From positions 1 to 64,000 of the forward strand of contig JAWZYV010006264.1 in assembly GCA_038373885.1 (NCBI GenBank): 64,000 bases of DNA. Reading direction: 5' to 3'. The notes below the pieces were generated by a model. That model saw only the letters and a list, made by a program, of their open reading frames with translations, did no database searches and was not told the DNA's origin. A program made the translations under genes and the position numbers. This document shows, piece by piece, positions 12,719 to 23,029 of the stretch; position 1 is the first letter of the stretch; each line of letters starts with the position of its first letter. This stretch comes from Cheiracanthium punctorium. Lineage: Eukaryota > Arthropoda > Arachnida > Araneae > Cheiracanthiidae.

Positions 12719-14346
12719 ATGTCGTACATCGGAAAACATCGTAAAGAGGATATTATCAAATTAATGCGTGAACTGGATTTAAAGATTCCCGATAACCCAA
12801 CTATTGCTAAAATGAAACAGATTATTATTAGTGATGCAAATTACTATGAAGAATTCACAAAATCTGTTCTCAGTAAGATTGCGGCGGACCGCGAAAAAAG
12901 AAAAGATTGCGCGGGAAAAATTAGAACGTGAATTCCTATTGGAACAATTAAAATTAAAAAATTATGAGAAGGGGAACAGTACAGAACCTTTTGTAATCCA
13001 AAACAAAATAGATCTTACAAAAATAATCAAAAGTTTCGATTCGAGGGATCCAAAAGCAGACATTAGCACGTATCTCGCTTTATTTGAGAGGCAAGCCACA
13101 AGAGTCGAAATTAAAAAAGATGATTGGGTCACACACTTGTTAGGGTTATTACCTCTAGACATCGCGCAAATCATAACTCGAGAACCCGAAAATGTTTCGA
13201 ATGATTATGATCACATTAAAGCAGTATTGCTGAAAAGATTTAAATTGACTGCAGAACAGTTTAGACAAAAGTTATTTTTTCATAAAAAAGAAAGTTCTTG
13301 TTCTAGGCGAGAATTCGCTTTTGAACTTAACCATTATTTTGAAGAATGGATTCATGGCGTTAATATTAAAGATTTCACTGGTCTTTGTGAACTGATAGTT
13401 TCTGACCAGGTAAAAAGAAGAGTGCCACAAGAGGTTAAAGAACATTTTATAGATAACTGGCATAAGTGGAACACTAGGGAGGAAATAGTAGAGAAGTTAG
13501 AAGAATATGAATCAGCTCGTGTTTTATCTAATAAAACATTTCCTAAAAAAGTGAATAAAGAAAATGATACGTTTTCTAGCCCCGTACCAGGGAAAGATAA
13601 TAAAAATTTTGGAGCTACCAGGAAAAAATGTTATGCTTGTAATAGTTATTCACACAAAATTGCAGAATGTAAATATAGATTTAGGAACGATAATTTTGAT
13701 CGTACAGGTGAAAGTAAACGAAAAATTGTTAATCAAATGGTTGTAGAAGAGCCAGGCAAAACAGAAAGTAAAAATAGATTCAGATCTAAAAGGTATGATC
13801 GAGCAAAGTATAGTTATAGAAATAAAGCTAAATCGGTGGTGGAGAACAAAATTGTGGAATCATCTAGTAATAAAATTGAGAAATATGTTAATATTTTTAA
13901 TTTTGATGTGAAAGCATTTATTGATACTGGTTCCGAAGTAACTTTGATCGACCAGAATATTTATGAAAAGATGGGTTCTCCTTCTATCCAGTACAGATAT
14001 TAATTTGTGTGGTATCGATTCTGAAAGAGTTTCACCCATTGGTTTCTTTAATTCGAAAATAGTGATTGACAGTTGTACAGTATTTACTAATGTTTATGTT
14101 ATGAAGCATATGCGCTTTAGTGCAGTCATTGGAATGGATGTAATATCGAAACTAGAATTTAATTTTGTGCAAGGGAATGTTAACGTAAAAAATGCAGCCA
14201 TGATTGATGTAGTGTACCCTACCAAACGAGTTACTAATTTAGGTAAATACTTTTATTCAACTCCTAATTTCGAACCAGATGTGCTCCCGGTTACATGTAA
14301 ACAACAGTCGCTCGGGTTGCGAGAAGATAAACACTGCGAACTGTTA
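12719..14346 (+). pseudogene. Gag-protease of the tropomyosin-bearing LTR element (two frameshifts)
   Basis: The start ATG at 12719 has a good context (ACCATGTCG). The first 60 residues are in one frame; a frameshift in an A-rich run near 12897 moves the frame to the one open to 14003. The long segment (about 13000-13530) is an alpha-helical capsid-like region, with SCAN-like spacing in its second half (LCELIVSDQVKRRVP). A CCHC zinc knuckle, CYACNSYSHKIAEC (C-x2-C-x4-H-x4-C), sits at about 13630-13671. The protease motif FIDTGSEVTLI is at about 13917-13949. A second frameshift near 13978-14000 leads into the rest of the protease (AVIGMDVISKLEF), read to 14346 in the same frame as the tropomyosin part. 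SCAN-type gag suggests a Gmr1-like Gypsy origin (inference). Confidence 0.8.
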
Positions 14347-15000
14347 ATGAAAAAAATGCACAATATAAAAGAGAAATCGGAGGTCATTAAAGAAACGGCT
14401 GATAAAGCACAATCACCCCTTCAAGAGGAAGTTTGCCGCAGTGAAAAGGTTGAAAGTAAAGTAGCTGCATTGAATAGAAAAATTCAGTTGCTGGAAGACG
14501 ATCTAAAAAGATCATAAAAAAAATTAAAAATTGCTATTCAAAAGTTAGAGGAAACTTCACAAGCCATAGATGAAAATGAACGCTTTCATAAATCTCTTGA
14601 AATTCGGTTAGGACAGGTTTGATCAATTGCTGAAGAATCTGACAGAAAATATGAAGAACTAGCATGTCGAATCGCCATGATAGAAGAGGACTCAAAACAC
14701 GCTGAAAAACGAGCAGCCATAGGTGAAAGTAGAATTGTAGAATTAGAAGAATTAAGAGTGGTTGGTAATAATACGAAATCCCTTGAAGTCAGCGAAGAAA
14801 AGGCTCCACAGAAAGGAGAAACGTATGATATAACTATGCGTCAATTATCACAGAAGTTTCAAGAAGCAGATCCTCGGGCTGAATTTGCTGAAAAATCTGT
14901 AGAAAAGCTTCAACCAGAAATGTTTAAATTGGAAGATGAAATCCTTGCAAAAAAAGAAAAAAATCATAAACTAGTGCAAGAAGAAAATAAGAAGTTATAA
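14347..15000 (+). pseudogene. Tropomyosin-derived coding segment captured in an LTR retrotransposon
   Basis: Tropomyosin is a two-stranded coiled coil that binds along actin filaments. This segment follows the protease in the same frame and carries tropomyosin landmarks in family order. They are: a KKM..IK-EKS start (14347 on); VESKVAALNRKIQLLEDDLK (about 14450-14510); EESDRKYEELACRIAMIE (about 14634-14688); ESRIVELEELRVVGNN and KSLEVSEEKA (about 14725-14805); and RAEFAEKSVEKLQ then FKLEDEI (about 14877-14943). About 40 residues between the start and the first core block are missing relative to the usual 284-residue protein. No introns remain, although tropomyosin genes have many. Two in-frame stops (14515-14517 and a TGA near 14621) break it now. 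The C-terminal end diverges after 14950. Generic coiled-coil similarity would not give this order of specific strings. Confidence 0.85.
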
Positions 15001-15213
15001 GAAAAGAAAGAAGGCAAGAAAAAAGTGAAGGATTCTCGAATCCTATCCCGAAAGATGTACCTTTGAGTACATATCCAATAGACTTCGTCGGACTGTAGAA
15101 CTTTTCATATTTTTGAATGATCTGTAAATAATGTTCTTTTCTTTTCTTTTTTTTAAGTGTTTTATTTCAGATGTCTTGTGCGGTGAGGACACCGCAGGTC
15201 AGATGGCCGAGCC
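15001..15213 (+). other. 3' untranslated part of the tropomyosin-bearing element
   Basis: Starts lysine-rich after the stop (frame is interrupted repeatedly), then a T-rich tract, then GGTGAGGACACCGCAGGTCA directly before the 3' LTR. No clear polypurine tract and no poly-A of a separate retrocopy is visible, which argues against an independent tropomyosin retropseudogene. Confidence 0.5.
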
Positions 15214-15422
15214 TGTAGAATCCGAAGTTTCAATCAGAGCGCAGCTGCTTCACCCCTTCCTGTAAGACCCCCCCTGACGTGGGAGGTCACATGATGTTTT
15301 GTTTTTCGTGGCTGGGAATTCGGAAGAAGCGAGGAGGCAGTTAGAGAGAGTGAGGTTGACGGAGACGGAGAGAGTTTTGAACTGATATAGAGCCTTTGCT
15401 TGCATGCCTGGGTGGCTTAATA

Positions 15423-17764
15423 CAGTGGACTCCGCTTAATGTGATCAGTTTGGGACACCGTGATTTTGATAACAATAACCGATTGATAACAATAAACGAT
15501 ATGCAAAATTAGATAAATTTACCCCCCCCCCACACTCTAATTTACATGTCCTAAATTTCAAAATAAAATGGAAAAACTCACCTTATATTTATGTACTGTA
15601 TATTATCCTTTAAAACACAAGAATTGTATAGATAATTAAAAAAATTATCAACAGTTGTTTGTCTACAATTTTTTCTTAGAAGGTTATTAATAAATTGTTC
15701 GTATTCATAATGTTTCTTAAAGTCATCGGAGCAGTGTTGAACTCCACGTTTCAACACTTTTAATGCATGTCTCATTTCAGCACTTGTAGGAGGTGGCTCA
15801 ATATCAACAGATTCTTCATCGGACTCATCAGTTCCATCATTCGTCTGTTTTCCTATGGCAATCTGACAGACTTCAGATTCTATTAATGTGGAAGCTACTG
15901 GGATACTTTGATCTACTTCCACCCATGCCTCGAACTCTTCAGGGGTCATATCCGAAGGAATTTCAATCTTTTCTTCAGATTTCTGGTCATTTTTTTCGCA
16001 AGATCCTGCGTAGGCGAAGCAGTTTCTGATCGTTTGAGCAGAAACTCGATTCCAGGAAGCTGTTAACAGGTGCACCGCATCAAGAACGTTAGTTTTCTTG
16101 GCCAAATCATTAGCTTTAAGATTTTGTGTGCACTCTATTTCATCCAGTAATCGTGCCCGCATTTCGTGGCGATAATATGCTTTCAAAGCACGAATAATTC
16201 CTTGATCACAAGGCTGAAAAAGAGAAGTAGTGTTTGCGGGTAAAAAAACAACATTAATATGCTTCAGAGTGACATTTAAAATGTGTGCAGTGCAATTGTC
16301 CACAAGGAGAAGAATATCTTGTTTTAGCTTATCGTCCCACTTACGTATCCAGTCATTAAAAATGACTGTTGTCATCCAGGAATTCTTGTTGGCATAGTAG
16401 TCGACAGGAAGTTTTTTAACACCTTTAAAACAACAAGGATTCTTACTTTTCCCGATGACTAAAAGTCTCTGTTTTTCCCCAGACATACTGACGCAACATA
16501 AAACAGTGATACGTTCTTTTGAGACTTTATGTCCTTTTAAGCTTTCATTCTTAAATAAGTATGTATGTTCTGGTGGTGCTCTAAAATACAAAGCTGTTTC
16601 GTCGGCATTGTACACATTTTCTGGTGAATATGAGGCAATTAGTTTTGGCCACTCGTCTCGTAGCCAATTTTCCACTGCTGGCTTATCGGCATCTTTTTGT
16701 TCGCCGTGAATTCTCTTGTAAACAATATTTTCGCGTGTCTTCCATCGCTGAAACCAACCATTTGTTGCAACAAAATCTTTTTTTCCCATTTGAGCAGCTA
16801 AAGTTTCTGATTTTTGTTGCATAAGGGGTCCGTTGACTGGAGCATCACGTTCTCGAACATTTTCAAACCAAAGTCTTTTCAACTTGCTCATCTTTAGCAG
16901 CTCTATTACGTTTGCATTCCGTATTTTCATTTTGTTTATCTCTTCTAGTAAGTTCATCACGATTTTTCAAAATTTTACACAATAAAGGCTGAGAAATGTT
17001 TAACTGAGCTGCAGCATTGCGCTGACTCATTTTTGGTAACCTGCCATAACAATTTAAAATTTCGATCTTTTGTTTTAATGTTAAATCATTTCGCTGTCTG
17101 GCTTCCATATCAACAAGCTGCATGTAAGGGAGCAAGGCATAAAATGTGAATACGCTCCTTCTGAGTTCCGATAATGTCCAGTTCACATGCGCTGAAGATT
17201 GAGGGGAACTCCAGGGGTAAACAATGTATTGAAGGAAACGTTCTCCGGAAAAAAGCTCCCGTTCCGTCTATCTATCATGTGAGGGGTGTGGTTTTATGGG
17301 TTACCGTTTGTCGGCTCATTCCGACTGGCCATAAGAAAAGCCATAAATTTTTCGATTACAATGCCCAGCAAGTGAAAACGGGCCGGAAAAGGGTTATCTG
17401 ACAACCACTGACCACCAGCAGGATGTGCGTGGAGGGGGGGGGGAATTCCAGGAAAGTGTAATTCTTCACTCCTTTGTTCATTCCCCATTTCCCTAGGTGG
17501 AAGCATAGGTGGAAGAGGGAGAATTCTGGGAAATTCAAACAACAGCAAAGGGAAAAAAAAGAATGGGTTCCTTCTAAATACATTGTGAATATTCCTTTGC
17601 CAGTTAAAATGAGGTTCGAAAACTGATAACATTAACCGATGTAATGATCACATAAAGCGATAATTTTAACATACAAATGAATAGAGAAAATCGGGACCAA
17701 GTGATTTCGATAACAATAAGCGATTGATAACATTAACCGCGATCACATTAAGCGGAGTCCACTG
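15423..17764 (-). mobile_element. Tigger/pogo-type DNA transposon (2342 bp)
   Basis: The terminal inverted repeats are perfect for 24 bp (15423-15446 and 17741-17764; starts CAGTGGACTCCGCTTAATG). A TA target duplication is at 15421-15422 and 17765-17766, as in all Tc1/mariner-superfamily elements. It contains one transposase gene on the minus strand. It lies in the 3' LTR of the tropomyosin-bearing element and is therefore younger than it. Extra copies of GATAACAATAA-like motifs lie just inside both ends. Confidence 0.93.
15578..17108 (-). pseudogene. Tigger transposase, near-intact with one frameshift
   Basis: DDE-type transposase that cuts and pastes the element. The likely start is the ATG at 17108 (MEARQRNDLTLKQKIEIL), giving an N-terminal psq/CENP-B helix-turn-helix (RNAAAQLNISQPLLCKIL). 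A +/-1 frameshift near 16870, in GAAAAGACTTTGG, separates it from the rest. The remainder has a second DNA-binding segment (ATNGWFQRWKTREN) and the catalytic core: VYNADET, LLLVDNCTAH and QPCDQGIIRALKAYYRHE carry the three acidic residues. It ends in RQTTVDNFF, typical of the family. Except for the frameshift it is full length (about 510 residues). Confidence 0.9.
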
Positions 17765-18201
17765 TATTTGTGTTCTTTTTCAAGCAGTGAATCCTGTGTG
17801 GATGTTTTGTCTTCTTACCTAAGTGGTACCATAGTTCTGAGATACTTTTGTAAATAGAATAATTATTAAATGTGTGTGTCCAAGTAACTTAGCCTCGTCA
17901 TTGCGTACATGTCCTGCTTTTAATTAGAAGCACATAATAGTAGTTCGTCAATTCATAGGGTCAGTGCAACCCTATATATATGTGCACAGAAAATCGGGGG
18001 TCGACTTTTGTTTGAATTTCAGTCCCTTCCCAGACATGTCGGCGACTGCATTTGTCATGTAATACTTAATATATTATGTGATTGGAGCATTTTACGCCTT
18101 CCCTCCTTTTTTTTTTTCAAATGTCCCCTCCAGAAGAATGTTTTCTTTGAAATGTCCCCCTCCCCCTGGAGAAAACGTTCAATTCGCACCCTGCTAATTA
18201 T

Positions 18202-20101
18202 TGAAGTATTGTTGAAACTAATTCAGTTTCAATGCCTCTATGATAAAAATAAATTGGGAAAGAGCTCTGAAAGCATGAGAAGAATCGTGAGAACCAAAAA
18301 AGTTAAATAAAAAAATAAATTTTAAAAAATAATGGATGCCTGAACGGGGAAACTCGTTATACTCGGTCAAAACTCGTTTAACTGAGAGGTTTTTTTTAAT
18401 ACGTTTCTACCTTAATTTTAAAAAAAAGTATTTTATCCACTTAATTGCATCTACAAACTACATACCTTATTTCTAATATAAATAGCATTAAAAATATATA
18501 TAAATACAGCAGGGTGATTACAGAAGTGATTACATACTTTTTTGTGCCTTTTTTTTCTACATCAAAGCGAACGAGTTAAATATGGGTTCTTTGAAAGCTA
18601 TCGCAAGCACAAAGCAAAGCTGTACACAGACGGTGCATTCAAACACCCCTGTCCTCTTAAGCAACACTGGCCATTCCAGGGGAGTCTCCTCCGTTGGATG
18701 ATGGGGGACAGATAAAACACGGGTTTAATATTGGGTAATACCTCACATTTAAGTTTTCTCAGGAAGAGACTTTGGCTCTTTCAGCCTTGGACTAAACAAT
18801 GCTATGCTCACCCTGATTAACATTCAAGTGATGTTGAGAGGGCTTTCCTTTTCGGTGGCGTTATTGCTCCGTTTCCAGTCCCTCAACCCCCCCCCCCATG
18901 TCAATTTTTTTAAAACAAAATACTCATAAATTTTCATTTTTTAGCTTAAATGTTATGCATTTTAACACAAAGTTATGTCTATAACCCCCCCCCCTTGAAG
19001 GAAGTTTTCATACGCCACTGGTGGGACTAGTTGTATAAAAAAACGATTCAATAATTGAGGGTGTCATTGTGTCAAGAAGGAAGATCACGTAACGGCTTGC
19101 CAAATTAATTTAGTTCCTATGTTTTGGTAAGAGCACACCGTTGTACTTGTATATTTAAATTAACGACATTTTATTTTAAAAGCTAATGATTTATTTATTT
19201 GCGAAGGGAGGACAGCTTATGTCACTAAATGTGTCGTTTAGAGCTACGTATGTAATAATTTTGCCATACAAAATGTATATTCTAGGGGGGTGGGGAGGTG
19301 AGACAGCCTTACTATTTTTTGACGTATATTGATAGTTGAATGTTTGAAGAAAGTGACATAGCAAAACTTTTTTTAACATTAACACATATTTTAACTAATC
19401 TAAATATTTCATTAACAAATAAAGAATATCTGCTTTTTTTTTTCTTTGAGATATGAAAGATATTTGAAAAACATGTTTTGGCTCCTTCCTCTCCCCCATA
19501 AGGGCGACAAAAAAATCAATATTTTTTGGACGTTCTTGTTTATTACATTTTAAAGCAAAATAAAAATAAAAATATTATACTTCATTTGTTTTTCTTTGTT
19601 TTGCCAACTTGCTATCCCCTCCTTTTCCTAAAATTTCTTTTTAGATATTCTTTTTTGTTGTATTTTAAAATAAAAATCCTATGAATGTTCTTTTTTTAAT
19701 ACAAAGGATATGTTAAATATTGTTATGTCGTAAAGAATAAATAACATTTAGACTAAGTGGAAAATTAACGGGTTTTTATTGTATTAAAAGTTCTATTTTG
19801 AAAAATGAAAATAATTAAAGAAAGTTTTATTTAAGATAATTTTGCCCAGAGAAATTAAGTTTTTGGGTATGTGAGGACATTATGAGGGTTTTGTGTCGGT
19901 TGGATTTGTAATTTAGAGATCCATGTGCTTGTCATTAATTGCGCGCTAAATGACAGATACATATTTTTCTAAGTGAAATACCTGATATAGTTTCTTTCAT
20001 AATGGGTTGCACATATGTTGAAAACTACCTTAATGATTTTGATAATGAATTTACATTTAATAATTTTTTGTGTTTTTGGTGGCTGACAAATTTTTTTTTT
20101 T
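18202..20101. other. Interior of the giant hAT: AT-rich with repeat debris
   Basis: No gene. A typical hAT right end (CATACGCCACTG, to 19019) preceded by a C run lacks a partner with a matching duplication. Around 18345-18390 there is a short stretch (CTCGTTATACTCGG, AACTCGTTTAACTGAG) like the end of a pogo-type element. Confidence 0.4.
19440..19720. repeat. Diverged approx. 160-bp repeat units, first block
   Basis: The pattern 'TTTGAGATATGAAAGATAT..TTTTGGC..CCCC..AAATTTCTTTTTAGAT..TATTTTAAAAT' recurs and matches the block at 21590-22080. Confidence 0.5.
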
Positions 20102-20795
20102 AGTGGCTGACAAATATTTTTTTATATAATGATCTTCTAGTTCCCTTAATTAATATATTAACATTAATAAATTTTAACATTTTTAGTCTTTTACTAATTT
20201 TCTTTTGATTTACAACAATCGCTACTGGGTAGCCATGTTCTTTTGGAGTCAGTACGATCCCGGCAGATACATGCGTTCCCGCGTCTTTGACGTTGCCAGA
20301 TTCAAGGAACAAGAATTTTTACGGCCGTTCACGATGTGTTTTACATCTTGCAAATAATTATAAGGAGTTATTAAATTCAAGTGGAAGTGCAAAGAGTATT
20401 CGTTTAATAAAATATACACATCGTTCTTTACAAAGTAATTTTTTGAGACCGTAATTACGAAGTCAATAAAGGGTGCTGACTTAAACATCAACTCCATGGC
20501 CAACATTTCGCTGCAGCAATCGAAGTCTGAGTACGAGTGTATGATGATGGCTATAAATATCAGCACGAGAAGCGGCGTCTCTCTCTCCTGTTTCGGCTGT
20601 TGTCTCGACGACTCCTGCTGCTGTAATTCCCTGATAGATGACTGGAGCGATGGTACTAATGGACGGCGTCTTTGGAGGGATTTTGGACAATGAGACTTGA
20701 GTGAAAAATTTCTAGGAGGGCCCTCCAATCATTAACCCATGGATAAGTCTTTTTATGCATGCTTCCTTTAACTAACAAATCCTTTGTCAGCCACT
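20102..20795. mobile_element. Element with inverted ends AGTGGCTGACAAA, about 0.7 kb
   Basis: AGTGGCTGACAAA at 20102-20114 is inverted as TTTGTCAGCCACT at 20783-20795. An additional direct copy of GTGGCTGACAAA lies just outside on the left (20079-20090). T-rich flanks hide any target duplication. The interior (20230-20700) is less AT-rich than its surroundings. It has a minus-strand open frame of 159 codons (20728-20249) with a Gln/Arg-rich stretch and two hydrophobic segments, which I cannot assign. It could be a captured gene piece or chance. Confidence 0.5.
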
Positions 20796-21589
20796 TATTT
20801 AATTTTTTTTTGTGTGACATGTGGGGTTAAGCCTGAAATGTAAGCTAATTTTTAAAGTGTAATAAGAGGCATTAATATGTGATATTTTCTGATAATATTG
20901 TTTAATTTGATTAATATGGGGGTGCGTAAGATCAATTAAAATAAATTTTTGTAGTCTTTGGACTAAATGAAATAGATGTTTAAAGATTAGAAATTAGGTT
21001 CTAGAGTGCCTCATGTAAATTGTTTAAGTATGTTCAGTAATAAGTTTATGTTGGAAGATAATTGTAATTTAGTAAAATTTGTTAAGCTAAATGTTATGTT
21101 AGTACATTATAATCGAGAATTATCTAAAAGGTGGAAAAATTGGGCAGATGGTAAAAGATTGTAAATTTTTAAGATCGCTTGTAAATACATTGTTAAGTTG
21201 TAGCTGATGCTTCAGGTGTTTAAATCTAATATAGTTGTTTAATGTTAATAAATGAATTGTTTCCACTATTTAAGTGTGTTTCTTGATGTGCATTTTCTTT
21301 TTCACTCGAACTTCATAGGGTTTTTGCAGAAATTTAGATATAACATCAACGGTTATGTACAGCTTTTTTTAAATCTATACAATCACTAAGCCTGAAGATG
21401 TTTACTTTAGTTGCTCTAACGAAATTACTTGTATTTTAGAAATTTAAAGAAATGGTTTATTTTACGGCACCTCTTTTAGAAACAGTTTAAGTAATTTTAA
21501 ATACTAACTTACAAAAAAAATGAAGTTAAATAGTAAGTTACTACAAAATAAATAATAAACCTAATTCTGTCCCAACAATATATATGTAA

Positions 21590-22080
21590 AAAACATTTTG
21601 CCCCCCCCCCTTCCCCCAGTGCAGCATCCCATGGGGTGGCAATCTTTAAAAAATCCTTAAATTTTTCTTTAGGTTTTCCGTTTTGTTACATTTTAAAACA
21701 AAAAATCTTAATATCTGTTGTTTTTTTTTTTTCCCCTGTAAGATATGAAGGATATGTGAAAAACTCATTTTGACCCCACCCCCCTCAAGGTAAATTTCGA
21801 AGAATCACCCAATTTTTTTCTGATTTTCCTGTTTTTTTAATATTTTCAAACAAAAATCCTGTGAATGTCTCTTTTTTTAATTTGAGATATGAAATCAATA
21901 TTAAAAATTTGTGAAACCGTTTTGCCCCCTGTCCCCCTTTGGGAAAAGACGATTTTCAAAAAATCATTAAATTTGTATTTAGATAATCCGGATACTTATG
22001 TTTTAAAACAAAACTCGTATTCTTATTTGTTGCTGTTTTCTTTGAGATCGTAAAATACTATTACAAAACTATTATAAAAA
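21590..22080. repeat. Diverged approx. 160-bp tandem units, second block
   Basis: Three successive degenerate units share 'AAAAAATC..TAAATTT..TTTAG', 'TTTTAAAACAAAA', 'GAGATATGAA' or 'AAGATATGAAGGATAT', and 'TTTTGCCCCC' or 'TTTTGACCCC'. The same unit type occurs at 19440-19720, so a larger array was probably split. Confidence 0.5.
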
Positions 22081-23028
22081 TAAACTTTCACTTTCATCGA
22101 GATTCGTGGGGGAGGGGGCGGGGAGGGGAATCACGCATAAAACTAATTTTTGTAATATCTTACATACTGTTCAATTATTTTTGGTTTTATATTACATTTA
22201 AGAAAGAGAAAAAAATATATACACATAAGTTAAACATACCTTCGGTTCTTTGATTTAGGCCCATTTTGGTAATTGTATTCATTAAATAAAATTTAAACAT
22301 AAAAATAAACATACTAGAATATAGAAACCTAAACACTATTCACAAAATTATAAATTTACAAGTCACATTAACCTAGTTAAAATGAAAATTTGAACGCAAC
22401 GTAACTCCCCCCCCCCCCCCCTCAAAAAAAAAAAAAAAAAGACAACAATAAATGGGTGAGCAGTTCACGTTTCAGAACGAAATTAGAAAATGCTTAAACC
22501 AACAAAGTAGACAATTCATTATAGGTTCAGGTTCAAGGGGTATAATTGGAGTTTTTCTTCCTTTTCATTGCTTTCTCAGTAATTTTCTGGGCTGGTGCAA
22601 ACCAGGAAGTTGTAAAACGAAGCTGTATTGCGCCCTGCAAGTCCTTCCCACAGAATTCAAGAATCCCCTCTCACACAATTCCTTTGAATTCTGTGAGAGG
22701 ATATGGGGGGGGGGGCGTTCGCTAATTGCGAGGACTGACTATATATCATTCCAGCTTTGGAAGGATATCGAGTTCACGGAATGCTGGACACTCAACAGTG
22801 GGCAAGTGGACACTACACTGTATTTAGGGGTGCAAAAAAAGAAGAAAAAAGAAAATAATGATGTCACAAAAGCATGCTATTTAAAGATATGTAAAATTCC
22901 TTTTCAAAAGCAAAAAATGCTCACTTTTATGCACAGAAATAGATATTTCAAAAACTCAAACCTTACATACATTATTTTTCAAAATAAATCAATTTTTATG
23001 GTCTAAACTTGATTCATTTGGGGAGTGC
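22081..23028. other. Repeat debris upstream of the non-LTR element
   Basis: C run and A run at 22407-22440, a hairpin (CCTCTCACA ... TGTGAGAGG, about 22667-22701) and a G run at 22707-22717. GTTCGCTAATTGCGAGGACT at 22719-22738 looks like the right end of a pogo-type element. No partner end and no gene seen. Confidence 0.4.
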
Positions 23029-23029
23029 A

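Larger units (their letters stand above)
11996..17976 (+). mobile_element. LTR retrotransposon with gag, protease and captured tropomyosin; split by a Tigger
   Basis: Two direct LTRs of about 415 bp (11996-12410 and 15214-17976, the latter interrupted by the Tigger at 15423-17764) enclose 2.8 kb of internal sequence. In order this holds a primer-binding-site candidate, gag with a zinc knuckle, an aspartic protease, and a tropomyosin-derived coding segment. Reverse transcriptase, RNase H and integrase are absent, so mobility would need proteins from a related element. Flanks are AT-rich (TATA on both sides), consistent with a 4-5 bp target duplication. By eye the LTRs differ at roughly 8 positions plus a small indel. 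Gypsy-like on protease and gag features. Confidence 0.85.
15214..17976 (+). repeat. 3' LTR of the tropomyosin-bearing element, split by Tigger
   Basis: 15214-15422 and 17767-17976 together match the 5' LTR nearly base for base. The break falls at the TA in GGCTTAATA, where the Tigger inserted. Confidence 0.85.
11629..18193. mobile_element. hAT element hosting the tropomyosin-bearing LTR element
   Basis: It starts CAGGGTGCAAATTGACGGGG and ends CAATTCGCACCCTG, inverted ends with a few mismatches. Perfect 8-bp duplication ctaattat at 11621-11628 and 18194-18201. Inside each end are blocks about 'ccctgg..gagaaa'. After removing the LTR element (11996-17976) only about 580 bp remain, so this was a small non-autonomous element. 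Confidence 0.85.

Noticed and set aside
14677..15000. Generic coiled-coil protein instead of tropomyosin
   Set aside because: The order and identity of several family-specific strings fit tropomyosin far better than random heptad similarity.
19008..19019. hAT right end CATACGCCACTG
   Set aside because: No left end with flank gtgggact was found, so no element could be delimited.
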